The position numbers and the translations under genes are program-made. Below, in pieces: positions 46,631-57,828 of a DNA stretch of 64,000 nucleotides. This stretch comes from Hypomyces perniciosus (lineage: Eukaryota; Ascomycota; Sordariomycetes; Hypocreales; Hypocreaceae): the NCBI GenBank assembly GCA_008477525.1, contig SPDT01000008.1, positions 1,302,001 to 1,366,000 on the forward strand, in the 5' to 3' direction. The notes under the pieces were generated by a model that ran no database searches, was not told where the DNA came from, and was given only the letters and a program-made list of their open reading frames with translations. The first letter of the stretch is position 1; each line of letters starts with the position of its first letter.

Positions 46631-49464
46631 TTAGTCGGAGTCCAGCCTGGAACCTTCGGCTCTACAAGCCTTGGTGAACTCATAAAGTAACATCTGCAGA
46701 TTTGTTGTCAGTTAAATAGCAACAACAGATCCAAGACAGGCTCACTTACTTCAAAATCATGGTCCTTCAATATCCCTAAAACCTTGCGCTTATTTCGTCG
46801 CATCTTCCTAGTCCGCGGGCTGCCGACGCCAAAAGCCAACATTGCCAAGAATCTAGGATCGTCCCGGACGTCGCATGCATCAAGGACTTTGCGGACCCCA
46901 TCGATATCCACCCCACGAGTTGGTTTTTGAGGTATGGCAATCTGCTCACCTGTTACGCAGAAGTTGCAGTGTCCGCACTTGTCCTTACAGTCTGGAAGCT
47001 CTGCACCAAAGTACTCAGCCAGTGCCAGAGAATAGCACTTATTCCCAGTTATGAGCTTTATCATGTCTTCAGTGCGACTTAGATTCTCTCGCTCACGAGC
47101 TGCCAAATCTGCATGCAGCTTTTCGGCTAGGTCATTGATCTCTTCGTCTGTGCCGGGCAATGGACCAAGGACGCAATATACTTCATTGAGCCCCATGTCC
47201 TCCAGCGTAATGAAACCGATCCTTTCTAGTTGCTTAAGTTTGTTGTAAATGTCTTGGACGGGGATATTCACAGTATGCGCAGCCTTGTGGATGTCAAGAT
47301 GGTGGAACCTGGCATTCTTTTCTGCGAATACTCGTATCGCGATGGTACTAGACGATGGGTCGGACTTCATGGCATCATGATATCCTCGCCTCGCCTTGAA
47401 AATGCACCGTCCATATTGTGTCCACATTTTTCTAATGAGACCAAAGCGCAAGTCGAGATCTGTGTATATCTTTTGTAAAGGGATCTCATTCAAATCAAAT
47501 TCTCGGCCTTGCATGAAGCTGTTCTTCTTAAATGTTTGATCAACTTGCAAGCCACGAACATGACTGTCAAAGATATCCTTGAGTAGACGGCAAATAGAGC
47601 GCTGTGATGGCAACTCTCCGCGTGTAAAGCACTCACGAAGGTGGAGGTCACTTGGATGGAGGTAGAGCATGCATTGGCTTGGCACCCCATCACGACCCGC
47701 ACGTCCAATTTGCTGACTATATTGCTCAATGGTAGAAGGGAGGTCGAAATTTATAACGATTCGAATGTCTATGGTGAATTATGAATGATGAGATAGATGG
47801 GTAGTAAACGGTCCAGGAGAACACCTACCTGGCTTGTCGATGCCCATACCAAAAGCAACAGTGGAGACGACCTTTGTGAGATCACAGTTAGAGGAGGTTC
47901 AATACCAATAACTTCCGTACAGTATGAAACGAGGCCGTATCTCACAATCTGGAGTTTAGATGACATGAAGTCGTCTTGAACACGTCGTTTAACATTTGAC
48001 TCCATTTCTGCATGGAAAGCATGGGCATCAAAGCCGTTGCTCTGAAGGATTCTGGCAATACTTTCAGCCCGCTAGACCACCATGTCGTTAGTCAGGGATG
48101 TTTGGTTAAAGAAAAAGGATAGGAGAAACATACATGTCGCGTATTTACGTAGATGAGGCTAGAACCTGGCTGCCCGCTCAAAATCTCGAGTATTCTCTCA
48201 CATCTGTCGTTGTCATCCTTTGCGGGCTCAGCATGAAGATGCAGACTGGGGATATTAGTGACGAATTGCTGATTTACATTTATGTACTCACTTTGGTCGA
48301 TACGGTGATGTCCGAAAAACCCCTGAACTGCTAATGGAGAGAGACTCGCAGATTTCTTTCACAACGGTAGGAGTAGCTGTGGCCGTCAGACAGATAACAC
48401 TTTCCGCCCCAACTTCCTTGACAAATCTAGGAACTAGATCTACGTCAGAAAAATGATAGTCACCCCGAAGTTGCCACATAGACCCTCGTACCTTTGAGAT
48501 AGTCCGGCCTGAAGGAATGACCCCACTGTAAATATTGTCAGATCTGAAGTTTAGGACTGAAGACCACTGGCAATGGTAGAAACGCACCTCTGAAATACAA
48601 TGCGTTTCATCAATAGCTACTAGTCTAATGCCTCCAGGTACTTCCTTCATACTCTGGATAAAGGACTCATCAGTAAACCTCTCGGGTGAGCAGTATAGCA
48701 TCCGTAGCTCCCCTTTCTGCAAAGCCAGCCGGACTTGTTGTATCTCTTCAGGCGTCTTGGTAGAGTTAATACTGTCAGCGCGGATCCCTCTGCTCTGGAG
48801 AATGTCAATTTGCCCCTTCATCAAAGATACTAAAGGGCAAATAATAATTGTGAGGCCATGGTCACCGGGTCTTCTGGCTATGCTTGGGTACTTATAGTCA
48901 ATCTTCTCGTAAGCAAGAGCTGGGACCTGGGGTGGGTTTTTTTGGTTAGCTGATAGTTGGAACACGGAGAAAAAATTGCATAAGGAAGTAGCTCACCTGG
49001 TAGCAAAGAGATTTCCCAGCCCCTGTGGGAAAGATAACAAGTGTGTTCTTTCCCTGCAAAACGTGATTTATAGCCGCCTCTTGCTCATGACGAAAGGAAT
49101 TGTATCCGAACTTCTCTGCCAATACTTGACGAGCAATCTCAAGCTTGCCATCGTTCTGATTCTCCCTGACATTACCTGTATCAGCCTGTGAATGCGCCGG
49201 CGCCAACAGTTCATCTTGGCTGTTATCGAGTTGTTTCTGGACTTTCAGCTCATGTTTCCCGACGGTGTTGGGCTGTCCATTTTTGGAGTCACCATCACTC
49301 TCTATATTCCCCATCCGATGAAAGCCATAGGGTCGGCAGTCAAGACGATAGAACAAAGGCTGCGCAAATGACACCCTTGCTCCCCATAGACTCTGGTGGT
49401 GGACAAAAGCCCAAAGTTGAGGGCGCAAGATGGCAGCGACAAAGTTTGGGAGTTTTGGTACCAT
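46631..49464 (-). CDS. RecQ-family ATP-dependent DNA helicase
   Basis: Nine exons join in frame to 783 aa: 48997-49464, 48588-48926, 48492-48525, 48292-48439, 48134-48245, 47946-48071, 47829-47871, 46750-47768 and 46631-46693. All introns are GT-AG. RecQ enzymes unwind DNA 3'-5' in recombination and replication repair. Motif I is FPTGAGKSLCYQ (about 145-156). Motif II is DETH, within AIDETHCISE, where most relatives have DEAH; WGHSFRPDYLK follows, and motif III is CLTATATP. The second lobe has YVNTRH, STVAFGMGIDKP (about 411-423) and QQIGRAGRDG. The RQC zinc site is C-x15-C-x3-C-x2-C-x2-C over about 668-694, followed by winged-helix sequence and a short C-terminal exon. The first 50 residues are rich in Arg and hydrophobics with almost no acid, so a mitochondrial presequence is possible; an internal ATG at 49314 (M51) is the alternative start. 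Confidence 0.88.
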
Positions 49465-51300
49465 GATTTCGTACTACATAGGTCTCTCAGCGGGGAAATG
49501 ATGGGGTGTTTACCCAGGAGGCAGATACGATCAATGTCTAGGTCTGGAAATGGAAGCTGCCCTTCCGCCCACCCAAAAAGAGTTTTATCATGGTGTTGGA
49601 TAACGTCTGTCTAGTTGGAATAAGCAAAGAAGGGATATGCAAGGGAATCGGTGATCTTACGTGAGGTGAAACAGAACGCGCGTCGTTCTGTTTCTATGAT
49701 AAAATGGCTGGAAGGGAATCGAATGAGGAGGCGAAAGAAGGTAAAAGGAATACACAGAAGATGGTGCAATTGACTGGACCATGAGGTGCCTAAGAATTCC
49801 CTGCTATTGTGATGTGTTCAGTCTGACCATGCAACCACGTTACGCAACACATGGTCATGATACATAGCCGCAATAAATTCACTGGCATCGTTGCTAGCTA
49901 ATTACCTGCTAGTGCCTTTACTTCGGCCTCAATGCTCCGTGCTATGGGAGGACTTGATGATACGTCATACAACCATCACAGTTTAACATGCCTGAATATA
50001 TCGAAAGTTTAATATATTTACTTTCCAAACCTTGGTATGCAGAAAGTGGACAGAATACACAGAATACCGCACAGAGATACTGCAATGCACCGACACAAGA
50101 AAAAGCAACCTGTCGTCTTACCTTGGAGGCAAAAAAGCATCAGATGCTAACAAATGGGTTCTAGATATGGAGACTGTCCGAGCGACGATACATAGCACCA
50201 TCCGAGGGCCAGAATCTAGAATCAGGCAACGACGCTCCAGTCTGGAGCTTGCTTCGATGGGCTGCATATGAATCGTTGCCTCTTCGATATGTATGTACAT
50301 CGGAGGAGAAAGTGTTCCACTGTTTCTCGCGCTTGATCACATGGGCATTGGTTCGTCAGTGCTGCTCCGATCTAATGGAAATACCCATTTGATCACGAGA
50401 TTCCTATCTTAAACTGAGCCAGCATGTTAGCCTCCTCTGAGGGCAGTTGGTCGTATAGTTATCGCATGTTTCCCCAGCTGTGCCGAGTCAACTCTCTTGG
50501 CGTATTTTCCCACTCCTTCCGGTAGTGTCCTGCTATTATGTTGCTATGCTCTTGCCACATTGAGTATAGTGGATCACACTCTGTATGCGAGTCTCTTTGA
50601 AGATGTGTCTTGCGTGATTGTGTGGTTACGCGCCATCCTGATATCTTGATCTCGCCGGAAAACGAGCGCGAGATCCTTTAGACTCCGCGCCCTTGAACAT
50701 CATGCCAATGCTATCCTTGCAGCCAAAGGAGATACAATGAGGGCGTCGCGGTTTTGGGCAAAGAAGTTTGTGAGATGGTCAAAAGAGCATTTTCAAATTC
50801 GAAAATCTACAATGCGAGATGCAAAGCACAAAGCTATGCAGGATAGATATGTGGTTTCGATGGCATGTGTATAGTGCGGACTATAGGTATAAGACACGCA
50901 ATGCCAGATAGCAGACTATGATTTGTCACAATGGTCCCAAACTAAAGCCGTGAGTTTTTACGTAGGCAATATAAGATATGTATACATAGAAGGCGAAACG
51001 GGTGTCGCGGGCTTGACTACATAATAGTTATGTCAACCTCAAGAACCCGGATAGTCATTACCTAGTCCAAGAACCCGGATAGTTAGCAGGTTCTGTGTAT
51101 TTATGTAGCAGCTTTTCCCACCTAACTTGGGATGAGCAAGAGAGTCAAATCCTATCATTTTATGCATTTACCAATGAGCCCTCATACTGTTGATCTGTGA
51201 TTGATAAGTTATAACGATGTCCGTTTTTAGTCAATTGTGGCTTTGCAGCCCGGTTGGCTTGTACTATCAAAGTATGTAACATTGTAAATATTGGCAAGCC
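49465..51300. other. Intergenic with one repeat fragment
   Basis: 49608-49840 is a copy, in inverted orientation, of the fold-back family (similar to 43640-43790; it contains AACAGAACGCGCGTCGTTCTG). The remainder holds only short frames without domains. No RNA gene was recognised. Confidence 0.45.
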
Positions 51301-51371
51301 AGCTTGGAGGCGATTCTGCAAGTATTTAGCGTTCTATCTTTGGCGACTGAAGCGTTGCCTGCTGTTCGTGA

Positions 51372-51668
51372 TCAGTGTGGGTCAGGTCGGCTGTATAGTG
51401 GGTTAGAGGTATGGCCCGTGGCCATTGCGAACCGGATTGCCGCTCGCGCTGCTTCTAGATCATTTTCTTTTCCAAAGGTTTCTGTCGTCCCAGGTAGCTC
51501 TCCGCCCGTCTCGTCCAGGACTGCTGCTCGGAGGACACTATCGACTTTGATGCGGCAGAGGTCATCTTGTAGTAATCTGGCACCTCGAGCTACCTTTTCT
51601 CCTAGTACTCTTTGACTTCCGCATGTTCTAGTTCATCTCTGCATGCAATCCTGATGCGGTGCAGATTC
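51372..51668 (-). pseudogene. Tad-like LINE ORF1 (gag) fragment
   Basis: With one stop and one frameshift the minus strand reads NLHRIRIACRDELEHAEVKE, then LLQDDLCRIKVDSVLRAAVL, then DETGGELPG and FGKENDLEAAR. This resembles the gag-like ORF1 of fungal Tad elements (the KVDNANR.A.LDE.G pattern). It lies downstream of an ORF2 fragment on the same strand, so it belongs to a second, tandemly placed LINE copy. Confidence 0.65.
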
Positions 51669-51681
51669 TTTGGGTTCTGAG

Positions 51682-53565
51682 TTACCCCGGCAGGGTGGTC
51701 CCGTCTCCTTTGCGGATAGAGCCGGTCCTGTTGCTCATGAAGGACTCCGCCCATTTAACAAACTGGACTGGCCATCCCTGCTGCCTGAGCCGCAAGACTA
51801 GCCTGTTCTTCATGACGATGTCAAAGGCCCTGGAGATGTCAAGGGTGAGTAGCGTCGCTACTTCACCTCTGCCTAAAGCGACTTTGACGTCACGTATTAG
51901 GCAGGCTACTAGGTCCGTGGCCGCCCTTTTGGGGAGAGCCCCGAAGTACTGCTTAGGGAGGATCTTGTGCTCGAGTGCCAGGAGGGAGATTCTTCTTGCC
52001 AGTAGCCTCTCCAGGCCCTTTCCCACGCAAGACAGCAGCGAGATGGGTCTGAAAGCCTTGTGAGTCGTGTAGTCCGGTTTGCCTGGTTTCGGGATGATTG
52101 TGACATCCGCGTTTCTGAATGGGCTGGGGTGGTAGCCGAGCTTGAGGCAGCCCTTGAAGAGGTTCGTGACAAAGTCCTCGATGGCCGGCCACGCCTGTTG
52201 GAGGAGGGCAACCGATATGCCGTCTGTGCCGGGAGCGGTGTTGCCCGCTCCTGTCGTGGCCTTTCTTGCTTCTTCCTTCGTGATCGATTCGTCCCACTTG
52301 ATCCGGGGGTTTTGTAGTGCCTGAGGTTCCCATGGGTCGTCGATGTCTTCCTCTGCTCCCTTGCGTTGCAGGAGGCGTTCCCCTAGGTAGGCCGCCCGTT
52401 CCTCGGGGTTAGATTTGCTTCTCGTCCCGTCGACCAAAGGGGGGGGGGGCTGGAATCGGTCCGTGGCCTTCCGCCACTTGGCTACTTGCCAGATGCCTCT
52501 GCCCGGGCCGGCCGAGGCTATGACCTCGTCCCAGTGGGTCCGTTTCTTGCGTCTGGTGATATCCCGGAGCGACTTCCTCGCTTCGAGTTTTTCAGAAGAT
52601 CCTTGGGGTGCCGCAGTAAAGGTCTTGTGTGCGGTTCGGCAGTCTCTGTCCCACCAGGGGGCGCTGTGCCAGTTCTGGTGTCTCTTCCTGCCCGCCGCCT
52701 GGATGCAGTCTGTGAACAGTTCCTGTAGGGCTCGTGCGGCTGCGTCAAGATCCGCCTCCGTTGGGTTGTCTGTGTCCACCTCGGGAAGGAGCCAGGCATG
52801 TGTGTGCATCACCTGGCCGAATTCCTGCAGGTTTTCCAGGGGGACATACTTTTTTCCCGCGCCGGGCGTAAGCCTGACAGGGTCTGGCAGCGTGGTAGTG
52901 ACAGTGTAGTGGTCCGACCCTGTGTCTAGTCTTCTCGCTACTGCCGAGGAGACTGGGCAGTTCGAGAATACTAGGTCGATGCATTTTCCAGAGTCCCTCG
53001 TCGGGGCGTCCGCCAGAGCCGGGGTGAGGTCGTGTTCTTCTGCCCACTCTGCTATCTTGTTCCCTGCTGCGTCTGGCACCCGGCCTGGCTGCCAGGTCCA
53101 GTGTGAGGCGTTGAAGTCTCCAGCAATGATCGTCCGGGGGGGAGGACGTCCCCACTTCGCGAGAGTATCCGTTACGATATCAAGGGTCGCTCTGCGGTAG
53201 ATGTTGAGGATGGTGTAGCCGCATATTTCCACCCAGCAGGCGCAGTCGTTCTCCAGGCCTGCGGGTGTGAGTTGCCGACATGGGAGGTTGGGGGATTTTC
53301 TGATGTATGTGAGGACGGAGGGTCTGGTCTCCCTCCAGTCGTTGGTTGGGTTAAATGCTTGGAATCCGGGGTGCGTTTTCGTTTGTCTCCTAGACATGGT
53401 GTTGTCCCATCGTGTCCAGGGTTCCTGGATAAGCACAATGTCAATGCCGTCTTCCCAGGCGAGTGAGATGGCAATATCGTGGTATTGTCCTTGTTTTCCC
53501 ACGTTCGCCTGGAAGATTTTTAGGCCAGATGTCTTTCGGCGGCTCCGACAGGGCCTGTCGTTCAT
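51682..53565 (-). pseudogene. Tad-like LINE ORF2: endonuclease and partial reverse transcriptase
   Basis: An uninterrupted 627-codon frame. Residues about 15-230 form an endonuclease/exonuclease/phosphatase domain: LKIFQANVGKQGQYHD, VLIQEPW, IIAGDFNASH and IDLVFSNCP with GSDHYTV. Reverse transcriptase begins near residue 430 (TAPGTDGISVALLQQAWP, then IIPKPGKPDY.....FRPISLLSCVGKGLERLL, then LTLDISRAFD). It stops at a TAA right after TTLPG, before the YADD catalytic box. It therefore lacks the active site and is a truncated relic, although the rest of the frame is intact, implying recent activity of the family. Confidence 0.85.
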
Positions 53566-53721
53566 AGCTCTCCGTCTTTAGGTTCATCTCCCCCTAGGGG
53601 CTGGCGTGATCGCTCTCCATTTCTTCGTCAGTGAAGTCATAGGGGTCCTTCGCCGTGATCTGGTCTTCTTCAAGGGAGGACTCCCGTTCGTTAGTGAGGT
53701 CGATTTCTATGGTGGGTTCCT

Positions 53722-54117
53722 TCATCCCTGGGGGCGGCGCTCTGATGCGTTTCTTTCTTGCGGCGGGGAGCTAGCCGGGCCCGTTGGGGATGGGGAGGGG
53801 GCCTGGCAGCTGGGTTCGGGGGCAGGGCCACTCCGTTCCTGGCCAGCTCCGTCCCCGTTCGCGGCGGCGGCGGCGACATCCCTAGTGAGGCCCGGGGCAG
53901 GGAGGCCCCGGTCGCGGTCCGGAGTCTGAGTCTCGGTTTCGGAAGCCTTAGGGCTCTTCTTCAGGAATTCCTTGGTGCCGAGCTCTCTGATGCCCTTCAG
54001 TTGTTCCTTGGTGGCGTGTGTCTTGGTGATCGGACGTTTGTCGGTCGTATAGCCAAACGGGGATTTCTTGCCAAGATCAAAACAGCAGGAGACCTCTTTG
54101 AGCACACGCAAAGGCAA
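53722..54117 (-). pseudogene. Probable LINE ORF1 C-terminal part
   Basis: A 131-codon minus-strand frame directly upstream of the endonuclease frame (156-bp gap). Its C-terminal half is Pro/Ser/Ala-rich (EPSCQAPSPSPTGPASSPPQ). Its position suggests the end of ORF1 of the same LINE, but no zinc knuckle is visible and the N terminus runs into a tRNA-like sequence at 54061-54150. Assignment is by context only. Confidence 0.4.
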
Positions 54118-54145
54118 TTATCGAACCATTAGACCAAGCCAGCTA
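54070..54145 (-). other. Possible decayed tRNA-derived sequence
   Basis: On the minus strand TGGTCTAATGG matches the internal A-box consensus of tRNA genes. It is followed by CTTTG/CAAAG anticodon-stem-like arms, AGGTC in the position of a variable loop, and a degraded B-box-like GTTTTGATC. Spacing from A to B box is about 9 bp longer than usual, and the T-stem does not pair. It is probably a relic, not a working tRNA gene. Confidence 0.3.
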
Positions 54146-54544
54146 AAGTGAGGTGTACGCTTCAGCAATTGTAACTACGAGTAACAGCGCAGGTTAACCC
54201 CTGTATGCACAACAACTTGGTCTGTTAGATACTGCTTTATGCAACAGGGGGGCGTATGCTGAGGTCAGGGTGTAAATCACAAGAGGAAAAAAGGGCCGAA
54301 GAGAGACAAGCTTCCTCACGAAAGGAGGACGACAGGAACAGGTTTCAATTCAGCATCATCACAATAGATTGACTCCATTTGTGCTGCAATCGCCACTCCC
54401 GTGCGTCTAACACGAGCGCGGTACGCTTCGCAAGTGGGTTGTCCAAATCCTACCTAAGATCGGAGGCCTCACTAAGGGAGTGATTCGCGTATTAGAACTC
54501 TCAGGGCACGGACCAGGCTGCTGCTGCAACTAGTCAGATTATTA

Positions 54545-54858
54545 TTGAATATTAGCCTAACAAAAGCCATTTATGGCTTTTTAATGTTAGATATTAAGAT
54601 AAAAGTCAGAAACGGCATAGGGCTTATAAATTTAGAGTCTTTTCTATTAGTAAAGAGCTTAGAGCGGCTTTCGGCTGTTTCTTGCCGTTTTCCCTCTATA
54701 TGACAACGGCGAAATTGTTGTTATGTAATATTAGGTAAAACATTAAGAAAGCACGGTCGGGCTGCGTTCATAGGAGTATTGGTTACGGAAATCAGAGGTA
54801 GAGCTTGTGCTCAGAACTTTCCATGGACAAATTCCAAAATGCGGACACTACTGTACAT
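54545..54858. repeat. Dispersed repeat, mariner-like end, copy 1
   Basis: Direct copy of 59612-59950, including ATTAGCCTAA.AAAAGCCATTT near the start and a TGTTCATAG.AGTAT..G.TACGGAAATC block. It ends with GCGGACACTACTGTA, the reverse complement of a TACAGTAGTGTCCGC terminal repeat. Further end-like motifs lie at about 54935 and 55020-55070. No gene. Confidence 0.55.
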
Positions 54859-56540
54859 GCTGGTGGGTAAGATCATGAGGACTGGTGGAGCGGCCGTTTG
54901 TACTGGCGACACCGAGATTTTGAGAAAAGATGGTGTACAGTTGGGAGCGAAATAGGTGTCATCTACTCCGTACACACTCTTAATAATTTTTTTTTACCAG
55001 ATATTAAAGGTACATACAGAAGAGGCCGAAATTAGTGTCCGCATTTTGTACAATATTGCTCATATTCGGTTTCCTCTTTTATAGAGTCTCTGTTTCTTTA
55101 GAGACCAGACGCACGGACCAACAGGTACATAAAAGTACTTATATATACCCAGTTAAATGGAGGATCCAGAAGTGGCCGAATTTAACCCTAGTAAAATTGC
55201 GCTAGAGTATATTTTAGGCACAAACTGGCAGCAAAAAGAATGTCGCCTTAAAGTACTAGTAAGTAAATTGGACAGTGCCGCCCTATACTGGTAGGTACAA
55301 AAGATACCAAGTGTTTGCAAAATAGCTACTTTATTGGCGTTCACACTTGGCAGTGCGTAATTAATCGTTCAATATACATAGATTTGGACCCATTCTTATT
55401 GACTTAATGACGGGTAAAGCGTGAAGAAAGAGCTCCAAAGAACTGTTGCAGTATTGTGACTCATCGCTGGTGTGTCAGTGTTAGAAGATAGTAAGACGCA
55501 CTATGTGGGTCTTTCCAAATATTAGAACAGTGTAGGTGAAAGAGGAAGCCGAATATGAACAGCACTGTACCAACCTTTGAAATGACGGACCTGACAACCA
55601 TTCTGACGCATGCTACAGCCAATACCAGACCATAGTCGGGAGGCGGCTACGTGCGCAGTACTCCGTGAATGCTGGCACATGTTAGCCAGGCTGAGGTACT
55701 CACTGCATGCATTTAGCTTCGTTTGTCTCCGACGTCACACAACTGTCAGGCAGCAATATGGTGATATGAGAGAGCTCTAAAGGTCATCTTGGCTCAAAGT
55801 TGCAGTACTGTACAAGCCAGGCCAGACTTACTGATTCGCCGAGATAGAGAAGAATTCTCACGCCATGGGATCTCAATGGCTGCCATTCTCCATTCCCCAT
55901 GGCGTGACCAGCAGGCAGAATGTTTATTGGCCAGCTGCTGCCGCCGAGGAAGAGATCAGTCTGTCAGCGACGGGTCAAGACGAGTGCCACTTCGGCTGGT
56001 GTCGTACAAAGCAAAAGATTTGAGTTGTTCGCAACGGAGCAAAGCGGAATGAGCTTGTTGCGGAAGAGGCAACGGGGAGCAAACATGCGGCAAGCCGGTG
56101 CATACGGGAAGCCGATAAACGGAGGTTGGAAGGCGTGGTTTGAGTTGCCGGCCGCAAATCTGAGAGGGCAAACTTCATCAAGGGCCTGGGTCAACTGCTG
56201 ATCCAGTGGCTGGTGACCGAGAAAATGAGGGAACATTTCTGAATCTGAGGGCTACGCCGAATTCATGCAGTCTTGTGGCGTCGCGGAACAGATGACGCAG
56301 TTGAGGTCTGGATGGCTCTCCTTTCGAATCTTCGTGTACCATCCAATTTGTAACCGGGAGGAGGATTGCAGATCACTGGTGGACTTGGACACGATTCAGA
56401 ACGTCGGCTGGCCTCGAGTGCATAGCCGGCTAAGCAATCCGGTAGCAAACAACGCCCGCTCATCTCAGACCACACTGCGCAGTCATCATAGATGCCGTTC
56501 CCTCTACAGTCCGTTCTTAAGCGGGTTCAGCCATAGTGAT
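54859..56540. other. Intergenic with scattered transposon ends
   Basis: 54931-54960 carries TACAGTTGGGAGCGAAAT and 55034-55060 a GGCCGAAATTAGTGTCCGC copy, ends of the Tc1/mariner-like family. The frames over 55789-56555 overlap on both strands and show no domain. No gene is supported. Confidence 0.4.
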
Positions 56541-56550
56541 ACAGGGGAGA

Positions 56551-56557
56551 TATAAAG
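56551..56557 (+). promoter_or_regulatory. TATA box
   Basis: TATAAAG lies about 100 bp upstream of the ATG at 56652 and is followed by a C/T-rich leader (56590-56627) ending TTTTGCAG. This is a plausible core promoter for the downstream gene. Confidence 0.5.
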
Positions 56558-56651
56558 GTCCGGCTCCTCTGTCTGTGGACGATCGCAGGTTTCTTCTTCA
56601 TCCTCATCCTATCTCAACCTTCTTTTGCAGTCAATTCTACACCAGTGGCTG

Positions 56652-57608
56652 ATGTTTTATGCTAACGACATCGACGGTGATGGTGGCTGGGGGCAGTCAG
56701 CCGAGCTCAGTGACGCTGCTTGCTTGGGCACTTTTTGGGGACACGATGCTGCCTCCCATGATGTGGATTTTTTTAACACCAACAATTCCCTTAATGCTAT
56801 TGAGGGCGGGGATAATGGCGTCACTGGAGACTTCTCTGATATTGAGGAGCCTTTGTTTGACTGTATGGCTTGGGGCACGACGGTTCACCAGGGTGACGTG
56901 GATATGAAGTGGGAGCCAATGTTCTTCCATGGCGGCAGCCCTCAAGGAGACAACTGGGCATCTACAGTTCTCAGCGCTCATTTGCTACAGGATGCTCTGC
57001 CCTCGCTGGACCCGAGCTTATCACCGACTGACTTCCAAAGCCTGTGCGACGAATTTTTCCTGGACGGGCCGATCTCAGACCACGGCGTGGACCACTCAGT
57101 CTTTGAAGGGTCGCCAACCCTCAACAACGGGTCAACTGTCATCGACCTCACCGGAGACTCCACAGATGAAGAAGCCGGTAACCGACTTACCAAACCTCGA
57201 ACAAAAGGAAGAAAAGGCCGCAAAAGGAGAACGGGAACATCAAAAACACCCACGAAACACGTTACACTGAGCCCAACAGCGCTCATTGTGGGTGGAGTGG
57301 AATACGCATGGAACAATCGTCGCGGGGAATGGCGTGAAAGGGATGGAGGCGTCAAACCCAAACAGTTCACAGGAAGCCTTGACGACTTGAGCTATATTGA
57401 AGTGCGTCCTGACTATTGTGGTTTTCCGATTCGGCTGGAATATGATAAGTCATCTGGATGTTGGCATGGAATGAATGATTTTATGCGACTGGTTATCAAA
57501 GCGGACATTGCACAGCAATTAGTACAGCATCATAGTGTGTTGATGCCGCCCGCGGGCACGGTTACCTTCGGGAAGCAAGTTGGGCCGCAGGTCAGATCAA
57601 GGAGGTAG
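56652..57608 (+). CDS. Acidic protein with SUMO-interaction-like motif, unknown function
   Basis: 318 aa from the first ATG; the frame is open a little further upstream, but without ATG. The N-terminal half is acidic and rich in Asp, Gly and aromatic residues. Near residues 155-168 is STVIDLTGDSTDEE, a hydrophobic V-I-D-L-T core followed by acidic residues, as in SUMO-interacting motifs. A basic KPRTKGRKGRKRR stretch that could act as a nuclear localisation signal comes next. The C-terminal third (GGVEYAWNNRRGEWRE, then DYCGFPIRLEYD) looks like a small folded domain I do not recognise. No intron is needed. It is convergent with the Myb/SANT-like gene. Confidence 0.7.
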   Translation: MFYANDIDGDGGWGQSAELSDAACLGTFWGHDAASHDVDFFNTNNSLNAIEGGDNGVTGDFSDIEEPLFDCMAWGTTVHQGDVDMKWEPMFFHGGSPQGDNWASTVLSAHLLQDALPSLDPSLSPTDFQSLCDEFFLDGPISDHGVDHSVFEGSPTLNNGSTVIDLTGDSTDEEAGNRLTKPRTKGRKGRKRRTGTSKTPTKHVTLSPTALIVGGVEYAWNNRRGEWRERDGGVKPKQFTGSLDDLSYIEVRPDYCGFPIRLEYDKSSGCWHGMNDFMRLVIKADIAQQLVQHHSVLMPPAGTVTFGKQVGPQVRSRR

Positions 57609-57828
57609 CTAGCTTAAGTGTAGAGACGACAATAACGGCCTTTCAACCTTTAATTCTTTAACCTTTTCATGATTCCTTTGCCCGGCATTGCATCGATCAG
57701 ATGCTTTGTATAACAATCTATGAATAAGATCACGCTCAACCGCGAAACACAGAGTCTACGAACTCCTAAAGTGCACAGGTATTTCAGGCACCAACCAAGG
57801 ACTTTATTGCTATCGTGTTCAAAATCCG

